Positions 22,197 to 31,884 of a DNA stretch of 32,128 nt are shown here, piece after piece. Origin of the DNA: Clostridia bacterium (GTDB lineage: Bacteria; Bacillota; DTU025); the NCBI GenBank assembly GCA_034926675.1, contig JAYFQW010000074.1, positions 1-32,128 of the forward strand, given 5' to 3'. The notes under the pieces were generated by a model that searched no databases, was not told the DNA's origin, and worked only from the letters and a program-made list of their open reading frames with translations. The stretch's first letter is position 1, and each line of letters begins with the position of its first letter. Both the position numbers and the translations under genes were made by a program.

Positions 22197-25100
22197 TCAC
22201 ACGCGAATGCCCGCGTGCTTCAGGAACTCAATGACAGCACCTCGATTCAGCATGTCGTGGCAAAACTGGTTCCCGTAGTCGCGCAGGCAGCCGTAGCAGC
22301 TTCCATTCGCGGTCTCCCCACCACATGTGCAAGAGCTCAGTCTCCTGAGGGAGGCTGTCATCGATTCGCGGAGTGCGCTAGGATCCGCAAGCCTATGGAC
22401 ATACCCTGCACCACCGGGGACGGTATCGAACAGGACAAGCCTGGTCGAGTTGCCCGTAGGACCGCCCCACTGGAGACATCCGTCGATCTCGTTCCTCTCG
22501 ATACCCAGAGCCATGCAGGCTCCTTCGATCAATGCGTAAAGCAGTGAGTACCAGAACCCCTGATTCTGGTTACCGCATGGTTCGAACGCCAGCCTGGCTA
22601 TGTCGGTCATGAACTCGTAACCTAGCGACGCGTGGGTGAAGCTCCCCTTGCACTCGCGACCGTACGGGTCTAGGTGGGAGGCCGTGCCTTTCTTGACGTA
22701 GCCCACCATGGCGTACCCACACCACCTGCATATGGAGAACCCCTGCCCGAACGCTTCATTTATCACGGCGAGCCTCCCTGCCTTTGAAGTGCTCACTTTG
22801 ACCAACGTATCCGATAGCTGCAGTTCTGATGCTGTATCGTCACCCTCGATGCGAGAGAAGAAGACCCTGGTGGCATGGGTCCGCTCTGGCCTCTGCTCAC
22901 CTGGCTCTGCAGGCTCCCCCACATCCGCGATGAAGCCAAACTCCGGAACCACGAACGCCTTTGAGCAGGTGACTTCTGCTCCGCAGGTGTCACACAGCTG
23001 AGTCTTGCTGTCATCCAGGGCCAACTTGGTCACGTAGTTTCCGCACTCTCGACACTCACTGTAGAAGTAGCGCATCCACTCCCGCTGAGGCACACGCTTC
23101 AGATAGCGGCTTGTCCATACCTTGCCCCCCGCCACGACCTGACCATCTGGAGCGTACTCGGATATCGCAAGCCTGAGATCTCGTTGGAGCTCAACTGTTC
23201 GGTCTGAGTACGAGTTCAGGCTCAGATCCAAGTTCACGATGTCGACGGGGAAACCATACCTGGGCAGGACGTTTCGGCTGGCCAGGTAGTTAATGAGATA
23301 GCGCTCTCTTATTGTCTTCATGAGCCTCACAGGGTCTCTCGTGTCCGCGAACTTCGCAGCAAGCTCTGTGTATCGCTCTGTCAAGACTTCGATATCATTG
23401 TTGACTTCCTCACTAGCAAGAGCCAGAACCCCTGGAGCGTCAGAGTCGCTGGACGCGAGAAACCCATCTACCCATGCCCACGAATCGATACCCAGGGGAT
23501 CTAGGAGATTCCCCGGGACCGTACGCATGAGGCTCCTCTTCAGGCCCTCTGGCCTTGAACCCAAGTGCTCTTTGAGGAGCCTCGTTCCGGAGCCCTTGCT
23601 GTTGAGGAAGAAGTCCTGAACAGTGTGCCAGTACTCCTCGTGGGACCGCCAGAAGTCGGCCAGAGCAGTGGCATATACATGCCGCAGTACTATCTTCCTA
23701 TTGTCGAGCTCGAAGTGGGGCGGTCTGATGTGCCCTCTGATCATCCCGTCGGGTTCCCTGTAGTGGAAAGCATCGTGGGGCCTGTCCTGTGCGTATGTGA
23801 CCACCATGGCTGCGACTCCCGCTCTTCGGCCTGCTCTCCCTGCACGCTGTACGTAGTTTGCAGCAGAAGGCGGAACGTTCTTCATCAGCACAGTCTCGAG
23901 ATCTCCAAGGTCTACGCCGAGCTCAAACGTAGTGGAACAGCTGAGAATGTTGATGCGGCCTTCCTGGAAATCGGTCTGGAACTGTGCCGCCGCCTCGGGT
24001 TTGAGCTGGGCAGTGTGCTCTTCAGCCCGCATCTCCCACGGGAAATCGCGTTCCACGTAAAGCCGAACGTAGTGGTTGGACTCAAGGGACTTCGAGACAT
24101 CAGCTGGAGCTAGCATACCCGTGCACCTGTACTGGGGGCACACGCCACGCACATTGTGCAGTGTTATGCGTCCGCACGTGTCACACGCGTACCACTGCGG
24201 CGTGCACCGCGTGCCGTGAGCAAGGACTCCCCATCTCGCAGGGTCCAATTGGTATGTAGGGCCGTTACGGCGATCGCTGATACTATCGAGGTAGCCTTGC
24301 CATACACCGTTCGGCCAGCCCATTAGGAGATCTCTGTTCCACGTGCCCTCGAGCAGTTCCAAGGCCGCTTCTCCGTGATCTCTCTCCAGTTCTATCCTTT
24401 GAGCCAGCCTCACAAGATAGTCGGACCTGCTGTTTCGGGTTGACGGACGGCCCGGCCTCCACGCAATGATGTGTGCAAGCCGATCAGGACCCAATAGTCT
24501 CACAGACACCTCGAAGTTGCGTGGCTCGAAAATCGGATCCCTCGGATTCACGCCCTTAGGAAACTTCATGGCACCATTAAGCCTGAGTGTGTCGAGCATG
24601 ACTCCATAAAGATCCCATACCTCTTCTGGCGTCAGTCGCCACTGCAGCAGGTAGTACGGAGATGGGCTCCAATTGCCCGGCTTATCGAGCTTGAACCCGA
24701 GCAAGCCCATCCTCTCCAGACCGTGACGATCGCGACCCATGAACTCCTGAAGCACCCACTTCTGTGCCTCCTCTCGGATTGCAGCAGAAGTGCGACCGCT
24801 GGCAGCCTCCGTCGACAGTCTCTTCTCGACCTGCCTCCAAAGATCTACAGTCAGCACCGAGCATCCTTCGGATTCCGAGATTACCTCCCTCGCGGCATCA
24901 AGAACGATATTACGCCTCAGAATGCGCTCATAGCTGCTCTGCATGTATGGGGCGAAGTAGGCCGCGTCCTGCCGACTATCAGAAAAGACCAGAAGTTTGT
25001 GAGGATCTGCAGAATCGGCGTTATCAGTGGATTTCGCAACGGCCCACCCGCTTTCGTCGTACTCCACACCGGGCTCGCCGGAGACAATGGAAGTGCCCGG

Positions 25101-27080
25101 AGACTCGACATTTCCCTGATTACGGTTCAGTTCCCGATATGCAGCGGTAGCAATGACACTGGCCGCCGCATCCGCCCCCACCGATATCCTCCGCACTACC
25201 CCGAGCAAGTTGTCACGCGCTCCACACACTGGGCAACGGTTCACCTGCCGATTTCTGGCTTTTGCGTCAATTAGCCTCACTCTGTTGGCACCGCACCTAC
25301 ACAGCGGGACAAGCGCACCCTCGATCCCGATTGCGCCACAGATGGGGCACAACTCGTATGTCTCCACATCGATCTCGTCCTCTGTCGGATCATCCTGATT
25401 GTCCTCATCGTCTGTGCAGCCTGTGGCGAGCGCAGGATCTGGGACCGCATAGTATCTCACCTTGGCGTTGCTGTGAGGCCCGTTTGCAGCAGGTTTCTCC
25501 AGCGCTTCATCCTTCTCCCTAGTGATGATGTACGTTGTGCCGCAGTTCCGGCACAACCCTGCATCGAACGCCACAGCGCTCCCGTTACCGCACGGCACGC
25601 TCTCAACCCGATCCAGATGGATAGCAGGCTCGGGTGCGAACGACACGTAGCCGCCGTTCAGGGCCCTTATCATGAGATGGTACTTGGCAGGCAGCAGCGG
25701 ACCGCTGTCTCCAGCTGGCTTGGCCCTGACCGCTAAGCTGATGAGGGCTACCGCGGCTTTCCCGGCATCCACGGTCGGTAAAGCGCCGCCGAATAGCTCC
25801 TCCGCAAGCTCCGCGACGTCACGCGGAGTATCGGAAAGCAGTTGCTGTACCCGAATGAGATTGCCATCACCGGAGAGAACGTCATGCAGGAAACCCTCGA
25901 CCGATGAGCCCCATTTGATTAGCGCCTTCCCGATCGTTTCCCCTGGCACGCCGTTGCCGGACGCGGTTTCCGCGAGTCTCGCCACGGCGTCCGCCCCATC
26001 AAGCTGAGATGCAATTCCCTGCCAGGCAGAGTAGAGGCGCGGATCGGGCCTTCCCCAGGACGTGTGTACTCCCACCTCCTCCCGCTCAGCGAGGACTAGG
26101 TCCTGGCAGAGCGGATCACCGGGGTCATACTCGAAATCCTCACTGAAGAGCTTGGAGGCGAACCTCATTATGTCCGCGGCATCGTCAACACCTCGGCCCA
26201 ACGTAGCGCTGGTGGCAACGCACTGAAGTCGGCCCGACTCGCCATCTGCTACCCGATCCCTAAGCCTACGAAGCAGCATGGCGGTTTCGATGCCCTTGGC
26301 GCCGGAGTATGTGTGCGCCTCGTCAAGAACGATGAAGCGCCACCCACCGACCATACCGCCGTCGAAGAACACGTTGTCATCCGGGCGCAGCAGGAGATAC
26401 TCGAGCATGGCGTAGTTGGTTATGAGGACGTGCGGCGGGCTCGCCCACATTTGCTCCCTGGATACAAGCTCGTTTGGGAGAGGAGTGCACTTGAAGGTGT
26501 TTCGGTAGGCGTCCAGGGCCTTCGATTTCTCGCGCAGTGTCTCGCCTGTATATCGCCCGAAGGAGATAAACTGGAAGGGCTCAAACAGCTGCCGGAGCCT
26601 CTTGACCTGGTCGTTGGCCAGAGCATTCATGGGGTACAACAGCAGCGCCCTCACTCCTGGAGTCAGCCTTCCCGCCTCGTGCTCACGCATCAGATAGTTA
26701 CACACGGGTATCATGAAACACTCTGTCTTGCCGCTGCCGGTTCCGGTTGCGACCACAACGTTGCGCTGGCCTGATATCATCTTGCGGATGGCCTCTTCCT
26801 GGTGCTTGTAGAGAGGCCTATCCAGGTCGACGCTGCGGGGAGAGGCGTGGGTGAATAGCGAGGAGAGAATCCCCTCGCTGACCAGATCCCGTAATGTGGC
26901 TGCTTTCACGAACGGGGGCGTAGCCTGGACGATCGGACCGCGCACAAGCCTGCCGGGCTCCCTGAGCTTGTGCTCAAACTGGTCCCGAAGCGCCTTGTCG
27001 CGGAAATCGAACGTCGTGGAGAGATACCCGAAATAGGCCTCAGCGATCTCCCTGCTCATCCTGATTGGATCCATGCTCAC
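22197..27080 (-). CDS. Giant superfamily 2 helicase with zinc ribbons and C-terminal DUF1998 (DruE/DrmB/MrfA-related)
   Basis: This is a protein of about 1627 residues. An SF2 helicase core is complete: Q motif LYKHQEEAI (about 91-99), Walker A ATGTGSGKTE (112-121), DEAH (254-257), SAT (292-294), and in the second RecA domain LLVFSDSRQDAAYF (about 695-705), STTFELGVDLGDLE (about 1050) and QRAGRAGRRAG (about 1075). Between the two lobes lies a roughly 400-residue insertion with Cys pairs forming zinc ribbons (CRNCG, CPICG, CRCG, CPVCG at 500-630), with more at CDTCG and later CRECG, CDTCG and CRWCG. The C-terminus is DUF1998, with Cys1585, 1587, 1596, 1599 and 1608 in CTCGG...SCYGCLRDYGNQFCHDML. 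This family includes the defence helicase DruE, DISARM DrmB and repair helicase MrfA. The GTG start at 27080 overlaps the preceding stop as GTGA and has GGAGGGG eight bases upstream. Confidence 0.93.
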   Translation of the reverse strand: MSMDPIRMSREIAEAYFGYLSTTFDFRDKALRDQFEHKLREPGRLVRGPIVQATPPFVKAATLRDLVSEGILSSLFTHASPRSVDLDRPLYKHQEEAIRKMISGQRNVVVATGTGSGKTECFMIPVCNYLMREHEAGRLTPGVRALLLYPMNALANDQVKRLRQLFEPFQFISFGRYTGETLREKSKALDAYRNTFKCTPLPNELVSREQMWASPPHVLITNYAMLEYLLLRPDDNVFFDGGMVGGWRFIVLDEAHTYSGAKGIETAMLLRRLRDRVADGESGRLQCVATSATLGRGVDDAADIMRFASKLFSEDFEYDPGDPLCQDLVLAEREEVGVHTSWGRPDPRLYSAWQGIASQLDGADAVARLAETASGNGVPGETIGKALIKWGSSVEGFLHDVLSGDGNLIRVQQLLSDTPRDVAELAEELFGGALPTVDAGKAAVALISLAVRAKPAGDSGPLLPAKYHLMIRALNGGYVSFAPEPAIHLDRVESVPCGNGSAVAFDAGLCRNCGTTYIITREKDEALEKPAANGPHSNAKVRYYAVPDPALATGCTDDEDNQDDPTEDEIDVETYELCPICGAIGIEGALVPLCRCGANRVRLIDAKARNRQVNRCPVCGARDNLLGVVRRISVGADAAASVIATAAYRELNRNQGNVESPGTSIVSGEPGVEYDESGWAVAKSTDNADSADPHKLLVFSDSRQDAAYFAPYMQSSYERILRRNIVLDAAREVISESEGCSVLTVDLWRQVEKRLSTEAASGRTSAAIREEAQKWVLQEFMGRDRHGLERMGLLGFKLDKPGNWSPSPYYLLQWRLTPEEVWDLYGVMLDTLRLNGAMKFPKGVNPRDPIFEPRNFEVSVRLLGPDRLAHIIAWRPGRPSTRNSRSDYLVRLAQRIELERDHGEAALELLEGTWNRDLLMGWPNGVWQGYLDSISDRRNGPTYQLDPARWGVLAHGTRCTPQWYACDTCGRITLHNVRGVCPQYRCTGMLAPADVSKSLESNHYVRLYVERDFPWEMRAEEHTAQLKPEAAAQFQTDFQEGRINILSCSTTFELGVDLGDLETVLMKNVPPSAANYVQRAGRAGRRAGVAAMVVTYAQDRPHDAFHYREPDGMIRGHIRPPHFELDNRKIVLRHVYATALADFWRSHEEYWHTVQDFFLNSKGSGTRLLKEHLGSRPEGLKRSLMRTVPGNLLDPLGIDSWAWVDGFLASSDSDAPGVLALASEEVNNDIEVLTERYTELAAKFADTRDPVRLMKTIRERYLINYLASRNVLPRYGFPVDIVNLDLSLNSYSDRTVELQRDLRLAISEYAPDGQVVAGGKVWTSRYLKRVPQREWMRYFYSECRECGNYVTKLALDDSKTQLCDTCGAEVTCSKAFVVPEFGFIADVGEPAEPGEQRPERTHATRVFFSRIEGDDTASELQLSDTLVKVSTSKAGRLAVINEAFGQGFSICRWCGYAMVGYVKKGTASHLDPYGRECKGSFTHASLGYEFMTDIARLAFEPCGNQNQGFWYSLLYALIEGACMALGIERNEIDGCLQWGGPTGNSTRLVLFDTVPGGAGYVHRLADPSALRESMTASLRRLSSCTCGGETANGSCYGCLRDYGNQFCHDMLNRGAVIEFLKHAGIRV

Positions 27081-30000
27081 CAAGCGAACCCCTCCTCAGA
27101 CTCCGCGTGTTCTGCGAGACTGGTGCATAAGGTGATGTATGCTTGGACCATGGCCTCAGCCAATTCCCCTTCGGAATCCGCGAGGCTTGGCTGACAGTCG
27201 AGAGGCCTGAAAGCACTATCGGCTACGACCCCGAGGTAAGGGAGACTCGCTGAGAATCTCGCTCCAGGCTGGCGCACCAATCTCTCCAGGTCGTACTCTA
27301 CGCCCAGATGCACTCGGATGTGCTGCGGAACCGGATCGAGGCCCTTGCATTTTGGTGCATGGTTCAAGTGCCACACCTGCTGGGTTATGACCTCCCTCGG
27401 GTACTGACAGTTCTCATCCGTACATCTGCAAAGCATGTCTTGAAGCGTTAGTTGGAAATCCGATTCGAAGCCACTCAGTACCTGGAGTTCAGCTCGGCCT
27501 GTATAGAATGGAGTGCCTAGAGAAAGCCTCACGTGCCCCGTCTCAGAAGATAGTGACTCGAGAACTCGCCTGCTCTGCTCCGATGTCAGTTTGGCAGACT
27601 CGAAGCGATCACCCGAGACGCTGATGATCACGCCGCCCCCGGCTTGTCGGGAACGGCTAAGCCACTGGGCAACCGAGGACCTCGTTAGCAACTGGAGAGC
27701 TTGGCGGCATGGCCCAACGGCGGCAAAGCGGTACACGTTGGCAGTGCCGCCTGCACAAACCCCGATCACACTCGCATCGCGGGTGAGGTCATCAACGGCG
27801 AATTCGAACCGTCCGTCGGCACTGAACCCTACAGGGATCTTCTCCAGCTCGCACCGGTCTCGCATTACGATACCGAAGAGGTTCCCGCCAACGTTCGCAG
27901 GGTGCACAGACCCACTGCAATGCAACTCGATGCCCTTCCGCCTGATCTCCAGCGTGCGCACCTGTGGGAGATCATCTGACACCCATACTGGAACCGCGCC
28001 CAGCTCAGCGGCAGGATGACTGCCGCTCACGCCTGCCTGAGCCCAGAGTAGGGCATCCTCATCCACGATCCTGATCACGTACGGACCAGCCAGCGCCGGA
28101 GTACCTAGTTCGAATGCGCACTCATGGCTGCCAGGTTCCACAAGTGCCTTCAGCGCAGGCGCCCATGGCGCCCACGCGGCATGCAACGTCGCGTTCATCC
28201 TCCTACGGGGGGCGACACCGGCCCAGGCTATCCTGATCTGCTTGCGCTCTCCGCCCTCCATTATGAATCCATCAGGTGACTCGGGCACCCATTCGGTATG
28301 GACGATCGCAACATGAACTCGGGCAACCACCGATGATCTGGAGTCAAGCAGTGCAAGGTGCAACGACGCTTTCGGCCCGCCGCGCCTGATAATCTCGACG
28401 AACCGGCCCAGATCGAAAGACACGGCCCGATCCCCATCCGCAATGCACACGCTGGCAACTACCTCTCCTGCTTCCAGCTGTAGGCTACGCACGGCTGGCG
28501 CCGCGATGACCACTGAGAGTGCTCTAGTAGTCTGGTTTTGGATGTCCTCCAACCAGCAATCGACTGCAGACGACCTCCACGGACCCCGGTCGTCGCCGCC
28601 GGATCCCTCCAGCCGCCAACGTACAGTAGGCAGCTCAATGGCAATTGGAAGCGTCTCATCGCCGCTGACCATCCGGGCGAGAATCACATCAGCATCTGCA
28701 GGCGACTGGATGCATGTGGTCTCCTCGTATCGCTCGGTCACCGTAGCAGGTGGGTCAGGCTCCAACAGCCAGCCAGGAGACGACACAACCTCACATTCGA
28801 AGACCTGACCAGTTTTCGGGACTAGAATCTTCTCGTCGAAATCTGCCACGAGGTAGGGCATACGAGCCAGAGCAAGCTGCCTTGCCATGCCATATGGGTC
28901 AGACCAGATGAGTTCCGCTTTCAGAGGTCGGTCGTCCGAGATGCCCAGCCGCGTCATGAGGTCATCAAGGTCTAGGGTGGAATTGCACAGAACGGACTCC
29001 TCGACGCCTTGCTCAAGCACTTGCTCCACGGAGATGCCGTCATCCAGCGTTTTCACAACTAGCTTGAGGCCTTGCAGCATGCTCCACGATGGGCTATCGC
29101 CAGCCTCAGCCGCACGAAGCTGCAATCGAGGAAGGGCCCCCGAATAGACGGGGCGACGTCCGCAGAAGACCCCCGCCGCGCGGTCTCCGCCGCAAATCGC
29201 GACCTCGTCATCGACGATCTGTGGTCTCAGCCCAAAGCACCGCTCATCTGGACCAGACACTATCCGAAGCGTGTTGTCGCGACACTCCTGAAGGTCTATC
29301 CATGCCAGCTCATGAGTTCCCACTCCTAAAGCTGGAATCCGCATCTTGACCGCCGGCTCTGGGTACACTTCAGCTCCAGACCGGAGCAGAAGCCAGACAG
29401 TGCTGCCTTCTAGCACATCGTGCTTGATAAGCCTGCCGGTTGAGGAGAAAACCATGCAAGGGTCGGCCAAGAGCATTGACGGGATCGGACATGACACGAG
29501 AACCAAGCCCCCACATTCCACATCGAGGCGCAGTTGGCCCTCAAGTGTGGTCAGATCCATGGCCGCGGGCAAGGCCATGGCCCCTCCTGCAATGCGGCGT
29601 GCTTCGAGCTGTTTTCTCTGAATGACCTCTTCACCATCACCGCTGCAGCCGGTACGCTTCAGCACCATCTCCAAGGCCGAGCCGAAGTCGCCACGGAGTC
29701 TCTGCTCACCCACATCCACAACTAGAGCACTCCGCTTGATGTCAAGGCTGAGTTCTGCGCTGGCGCTCACCGAGTCACCAATGCCGCCACAGTGCTTAGC
29801 TGGGACGAGAGAACCGCCCGTGCCAGCGCCTGAGCCTTCCCCGGTTCCGTCTGGCATTCTCAGAAGGCGCCGATGAGAACTGTCCTGTTCAAGAGCAAGC
29901 ATCAGACGTTGTGGTGGACGCCCACGCAGGAGAATGGGGAGTCCTGCCGGAGCACCGAGGAATCGCGCAGTGATCGCCACCCACTGCTCAGCCCACTCCC

Positions 30001-31375
30001 CGCCATGCATAAGGAAGTCGATCACAGGTTTCGTCAACGAATAGTGCGCCCCGCTCTGCTGAATCGTTCCATACTCAGCGGCCAACTGGCGGTCTCTGAA
30101 GTACTCCCTCTTGATATCCTCGCGGAAGCGCGTTACCACCGATCGAGAATCCGTGATCCCATGCCGAGCGAAACGCTTCCACACATACTCGATGAACTCC
30201 GGCATGCACGAGTCTGGTATGCCCATCTGGAACAGCATCTGCGTCACATAGCGTTGGCCCCGGTCAACCCGGCAGCAAGCTAGCGAGAATGCCTTCTTGC
30301 AGCTTTCGAGAGCTGGCGCGAGAAGTCGGGCGGCAGGGATATCCACTCCTAACCGTGCTGCGACGGCTGCCCAAAGCTTCCCTTCGCTGTAGTCCTGAGC
30401 TGTGACATGCACCAGCGCATACGTCACTGCGCATCTGTAGTCTCTAGCGAGACGAAAGGCACAGTCCCGCCGGTTTTCACACCGTGCGAACTCGCCAGCA
30501 ATGAGCTGAATCAGCATATTTACCTGCTCCTTGGGCATCTGAATCTGGCCCAGGAACCGCACCTCATTTGTGGCCTGTGCTAGTCGCTTCTCATACTCCG
30601 AGAGAGTCGCTCCAGGCGGCATCGTCAACTCGATAGGCACCCCGGAAGCAGAGTTGCTTTCGAGCCAGTCTATCTCCGGCGTGACCGCTTCCTGGCCAAG
30701 CTTCCTCTGGACTTCCAGGTCGAAGCCTGCTCTGATGCGAAATCGCCTTCGCACGCGCCCGGTGGGCTCGGCTGGCTCCGGCGACCACGTTGTAGTCTCC
30801 AGCGAAGCCTCCGAGGGCACAGGGAGGTCAATGGGCAAAGCCGACTGAACAAGCTCAACCGGTTCAACTGCCTCGGCGGCCAACGAAGCGGTCGCAGCCG
30901 ACTTTGTGGCCGCGGCACGCTGGTCCAGCCCGGATTCCCATGCAAGGGCTGCCACGCGGAAGCCAGATGCAATCGTGATGGGTGCCACACTCTGAGAGTA
31001 GAGCATAGCAGGAACAGCAAGACTGAAGAGATGTGACTGCGAACCCGGAGGCGGCAGTGTGATGGGGGCTATGACGTATTCGAAGGCCCGGAGACGCATC
31101 CGGGTCCCGCAGCGGGCTGCCGTAGGCCTCTCCATCGCAATGAGGGCGAGCATCTCTCCACTGGGCGCCCCCTTTGCGGGAGCGACCGCAAAGCCAAATG
31201 CATGGCGAGGAGCGATAGGCAGAGCGCCTTGGCCGCGGCCAATTGGGATGAGATTCCAGCATCGGAACTCCCTATCGTTTCGAATCCTCTTGCACACACA
31301 CGCAAGTGCTCGAGCCCGCCTGCGCAATCGCTTGTCACGCCTACATTCGTTCAGAGCTGCTGATGCCAGATCCAT
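27077..31375 (-). CDS. Giant protein of unknown family, partner of the DUF1998 helicase
   Basis: This is 1432 residues with no domain I can name. In order: a basic Arg/Cys-rich head (1-45); a compact hydrophobic region (45-160); an Ala/Glu/Pro linker (about 160-225); an alpha-helical block (about 230-485) with Cys/Arg-rich helices and segments such as DYSEGKLWAAVAARLG and RYVTQMLFQMGIP; a Gly/Ser linker near 505-520; a long beta-rich, Ig-like stretch (about 540-1250) with repeated strand-turn patterns; and a C-terminal part with a Cys cluster, CRCTDENC (Cys1316, 1318, 1323) plus Cys1343, probably zinc-binding. No membrane helix, signal peptide, ATPase or nuclease motif is visible. GAGGTG lies nine bases before the ATG. 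It is translationally coupled to the helicase. A DruH-like partner role in a Druantia-type defence system is plausible but unproven. Confidence 0.85.
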   Translation of the reverse strand: MDLASAALNECRRDKRLRRRARALACVCKRIRNDREFRCWNLIPIGRGQGALPIAPRHAFGFAVAPAKGAPSGEMLALIAMERPTAARCGTRMRLRAFEYVIAPITLPPPGSQSHLFSLAVPAMLYSQSVAPITIASGFRVAALAWESGLDQRAAATKSAATASLAAEAVEPVELVQSALPIDLPVPSEASLETTTWSPEPAEPTGRVRRRFRIRAGFDLEVQRKLGQEAVTPEIDWLESNSASGVPIELTMPPGATLSEYEKRLAQATNEVRFLGQIQMPKEQVNMLIQLIAGEFARCENRRDCAFRLARDYRCAVTYALVHVTAQDYSEGKLWAAVAARLGVDIPAARLLAPALESCKKAFSLACCRVDRGQRYVTQMLFQMGIPDSCMPEFIEYVWKRFARHGITDSRSVVTRFREDIKREYFRDRQLAAEYGTIQQSGAHYSLTKPVIDFLMHGGEWAEQWVAITARFLGAPAGLPILLRGRPPQRLMLALEQDSSHRRLLRMPDGTGEGSGAGTGGSLVPAKHCGGIGDSVSASAELSLDIKRSALVVDVGEQRLRGDFGSALEMVLKRTGCSGDGEEVIQRKQLEARRIAGGAMALPAAMDLTTLEGQLRLDVECGGLVLVSCPIPSMLLADPCMVFSSTGRLIKHDVLEGSTVWLLLRSGAEVYPEPAVKMRIPALGVGTHELAWIDLQECRDNTLRIVSGPDERCFGLRPQIVDDEVAICGGDRAAGVFCGRRPVYSGALPRLQLRAAEAGDSPSWSMLQGLKLVVKTLDDGISVEQVLEQGVEESVLCNSTLDLDDLMTRLGISDDRPLKAELIWSDPYGMARQLALARMPYLVADFDEKILVPKTGQVFECEVVSSPGWLLEPDPPATVTERYEETTCIQSPADADVILARMVSGDETLPIAIELPTVRWRLEGSGGDDRGPWRSSAVDCWLEDIQNQTTRALSVVIAAPAVRSLQLEAGEVVASVCIADGDRAVSFDLGRFVEIIRRGGPKASLHLALLDSRSSVVARVHVAIVHTEWVPESPDGFIMEGGERKQIRIAWAGVAPRRRMNATLHAAWAPWAPALKALVEPGSHECAFELGTPALAGPYVIRIVDEDALLWAQAGVSGSHPAAELGAVPVWVSDDLPQVRTLEIRRKGIELHCSGSVHPANVGGNLFGIVMRDRCELEKIPVGFSADGRFEFAVDDLTRDASVIGVCAGGTANVYRFAAVGPCRQALQLLTRSSVAQWLSRSRQAGGGVIISVSGDRFESAKLTSEQSRRVLESLSSETGHVRLSLGTPFYTGRAELQVLSGFESDFQLTLQDMLCRCTDENCQYPREVITQQVWHLNHAPKCKGLDPVPQHIRVHLGVEYDLERLVRQPGARFSASLPYLGVVADSAFRPLDCQPSLADSEGELAEAMVQAYITLCTSLAEHAESEEGFAW

Positions 31376-31436
31376 TCAGCGGCACACCTCACGCTTCCAT
31401 CAAACGGACAGGAGGGTACACAATCCCGTTGTGTTA

Positions 31437-31451
31437 CTATTTGCCGCTCAT
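31437..31451 (-). other. Four-codon mini-reading frame with strong ribosome site
   Basis: AAGGAG followed after eight bases by ATG AGC GGC AAA TAG encodes Met-Ser-Gly-Lys and stop, about 60 bp before the start of the 1432-residue gene. The ribosome site is better than that of many genes in the window. It could be a leader minigene or a chance match. Confidence 0.25.
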
Positions 31452-31629
31452 TGTATAACTCCTTCTGAATATGCATGATAGTCGGTCAATTAGGTATCAA
31501 AGCGTAAGTGGGGCCTGTAGCCCGCACCCGAGTTCTCACATTAGTCTATAAATTCCTCCGAATGGGAACCCGCGGCGTTCCAACAGGATATCTATCACAC
31601 TACGGCTGACAAGAGTCGGAGGAGACGCG

Positions 31630-31648
31630 CGATACGTATCGAATTATA
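31630..31648 (-). promoter_or_regulatory. Candidate promoter with overlapping palindromic operator for the defence-like operon
   Basis: On the minus strand a perfect TATAAT (31648-31643) is followed one base later by the perfect 12-bp palindrome CGATACGTATCG (31641-31630). A start site seven bases after TATAAT would fall in the centre of the palindrome, a typical repressor-operator position. No good -35 is seen (TAACGT at 17 bp). It lies about 255 bp upstream of the ATG at 31375. Confidence 0.4.
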
Positions 31649-31884
31649 TTGGGTGGACTTGCAGTACGTTACAGATTCCACTACAACTCACTCTGCTAGA
31701 CATGCCACCCTGCCCATGACGCCGATTACGCGTCCGCCGCACGCCTTTTCGCACGCGCTGTGAGTGACAACGAAGTGAGGTACTGGTCCAATGAAGTTCT
31801 CACAGGAACTGCAAGGGCTTGGTTTCAATGTGACCGCGCACGGGTGAGCGGATCGTGACTATTCATTGAGCATGCCGGGCATCG

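Noticed and set aside
22197-31375. A complete DISARM or BREX system
   Set aside because: Neither a DNA methyltransferase, a phospholipase D protein, a second helicase nor a PglZ-type gene accompanies the pair in the window.
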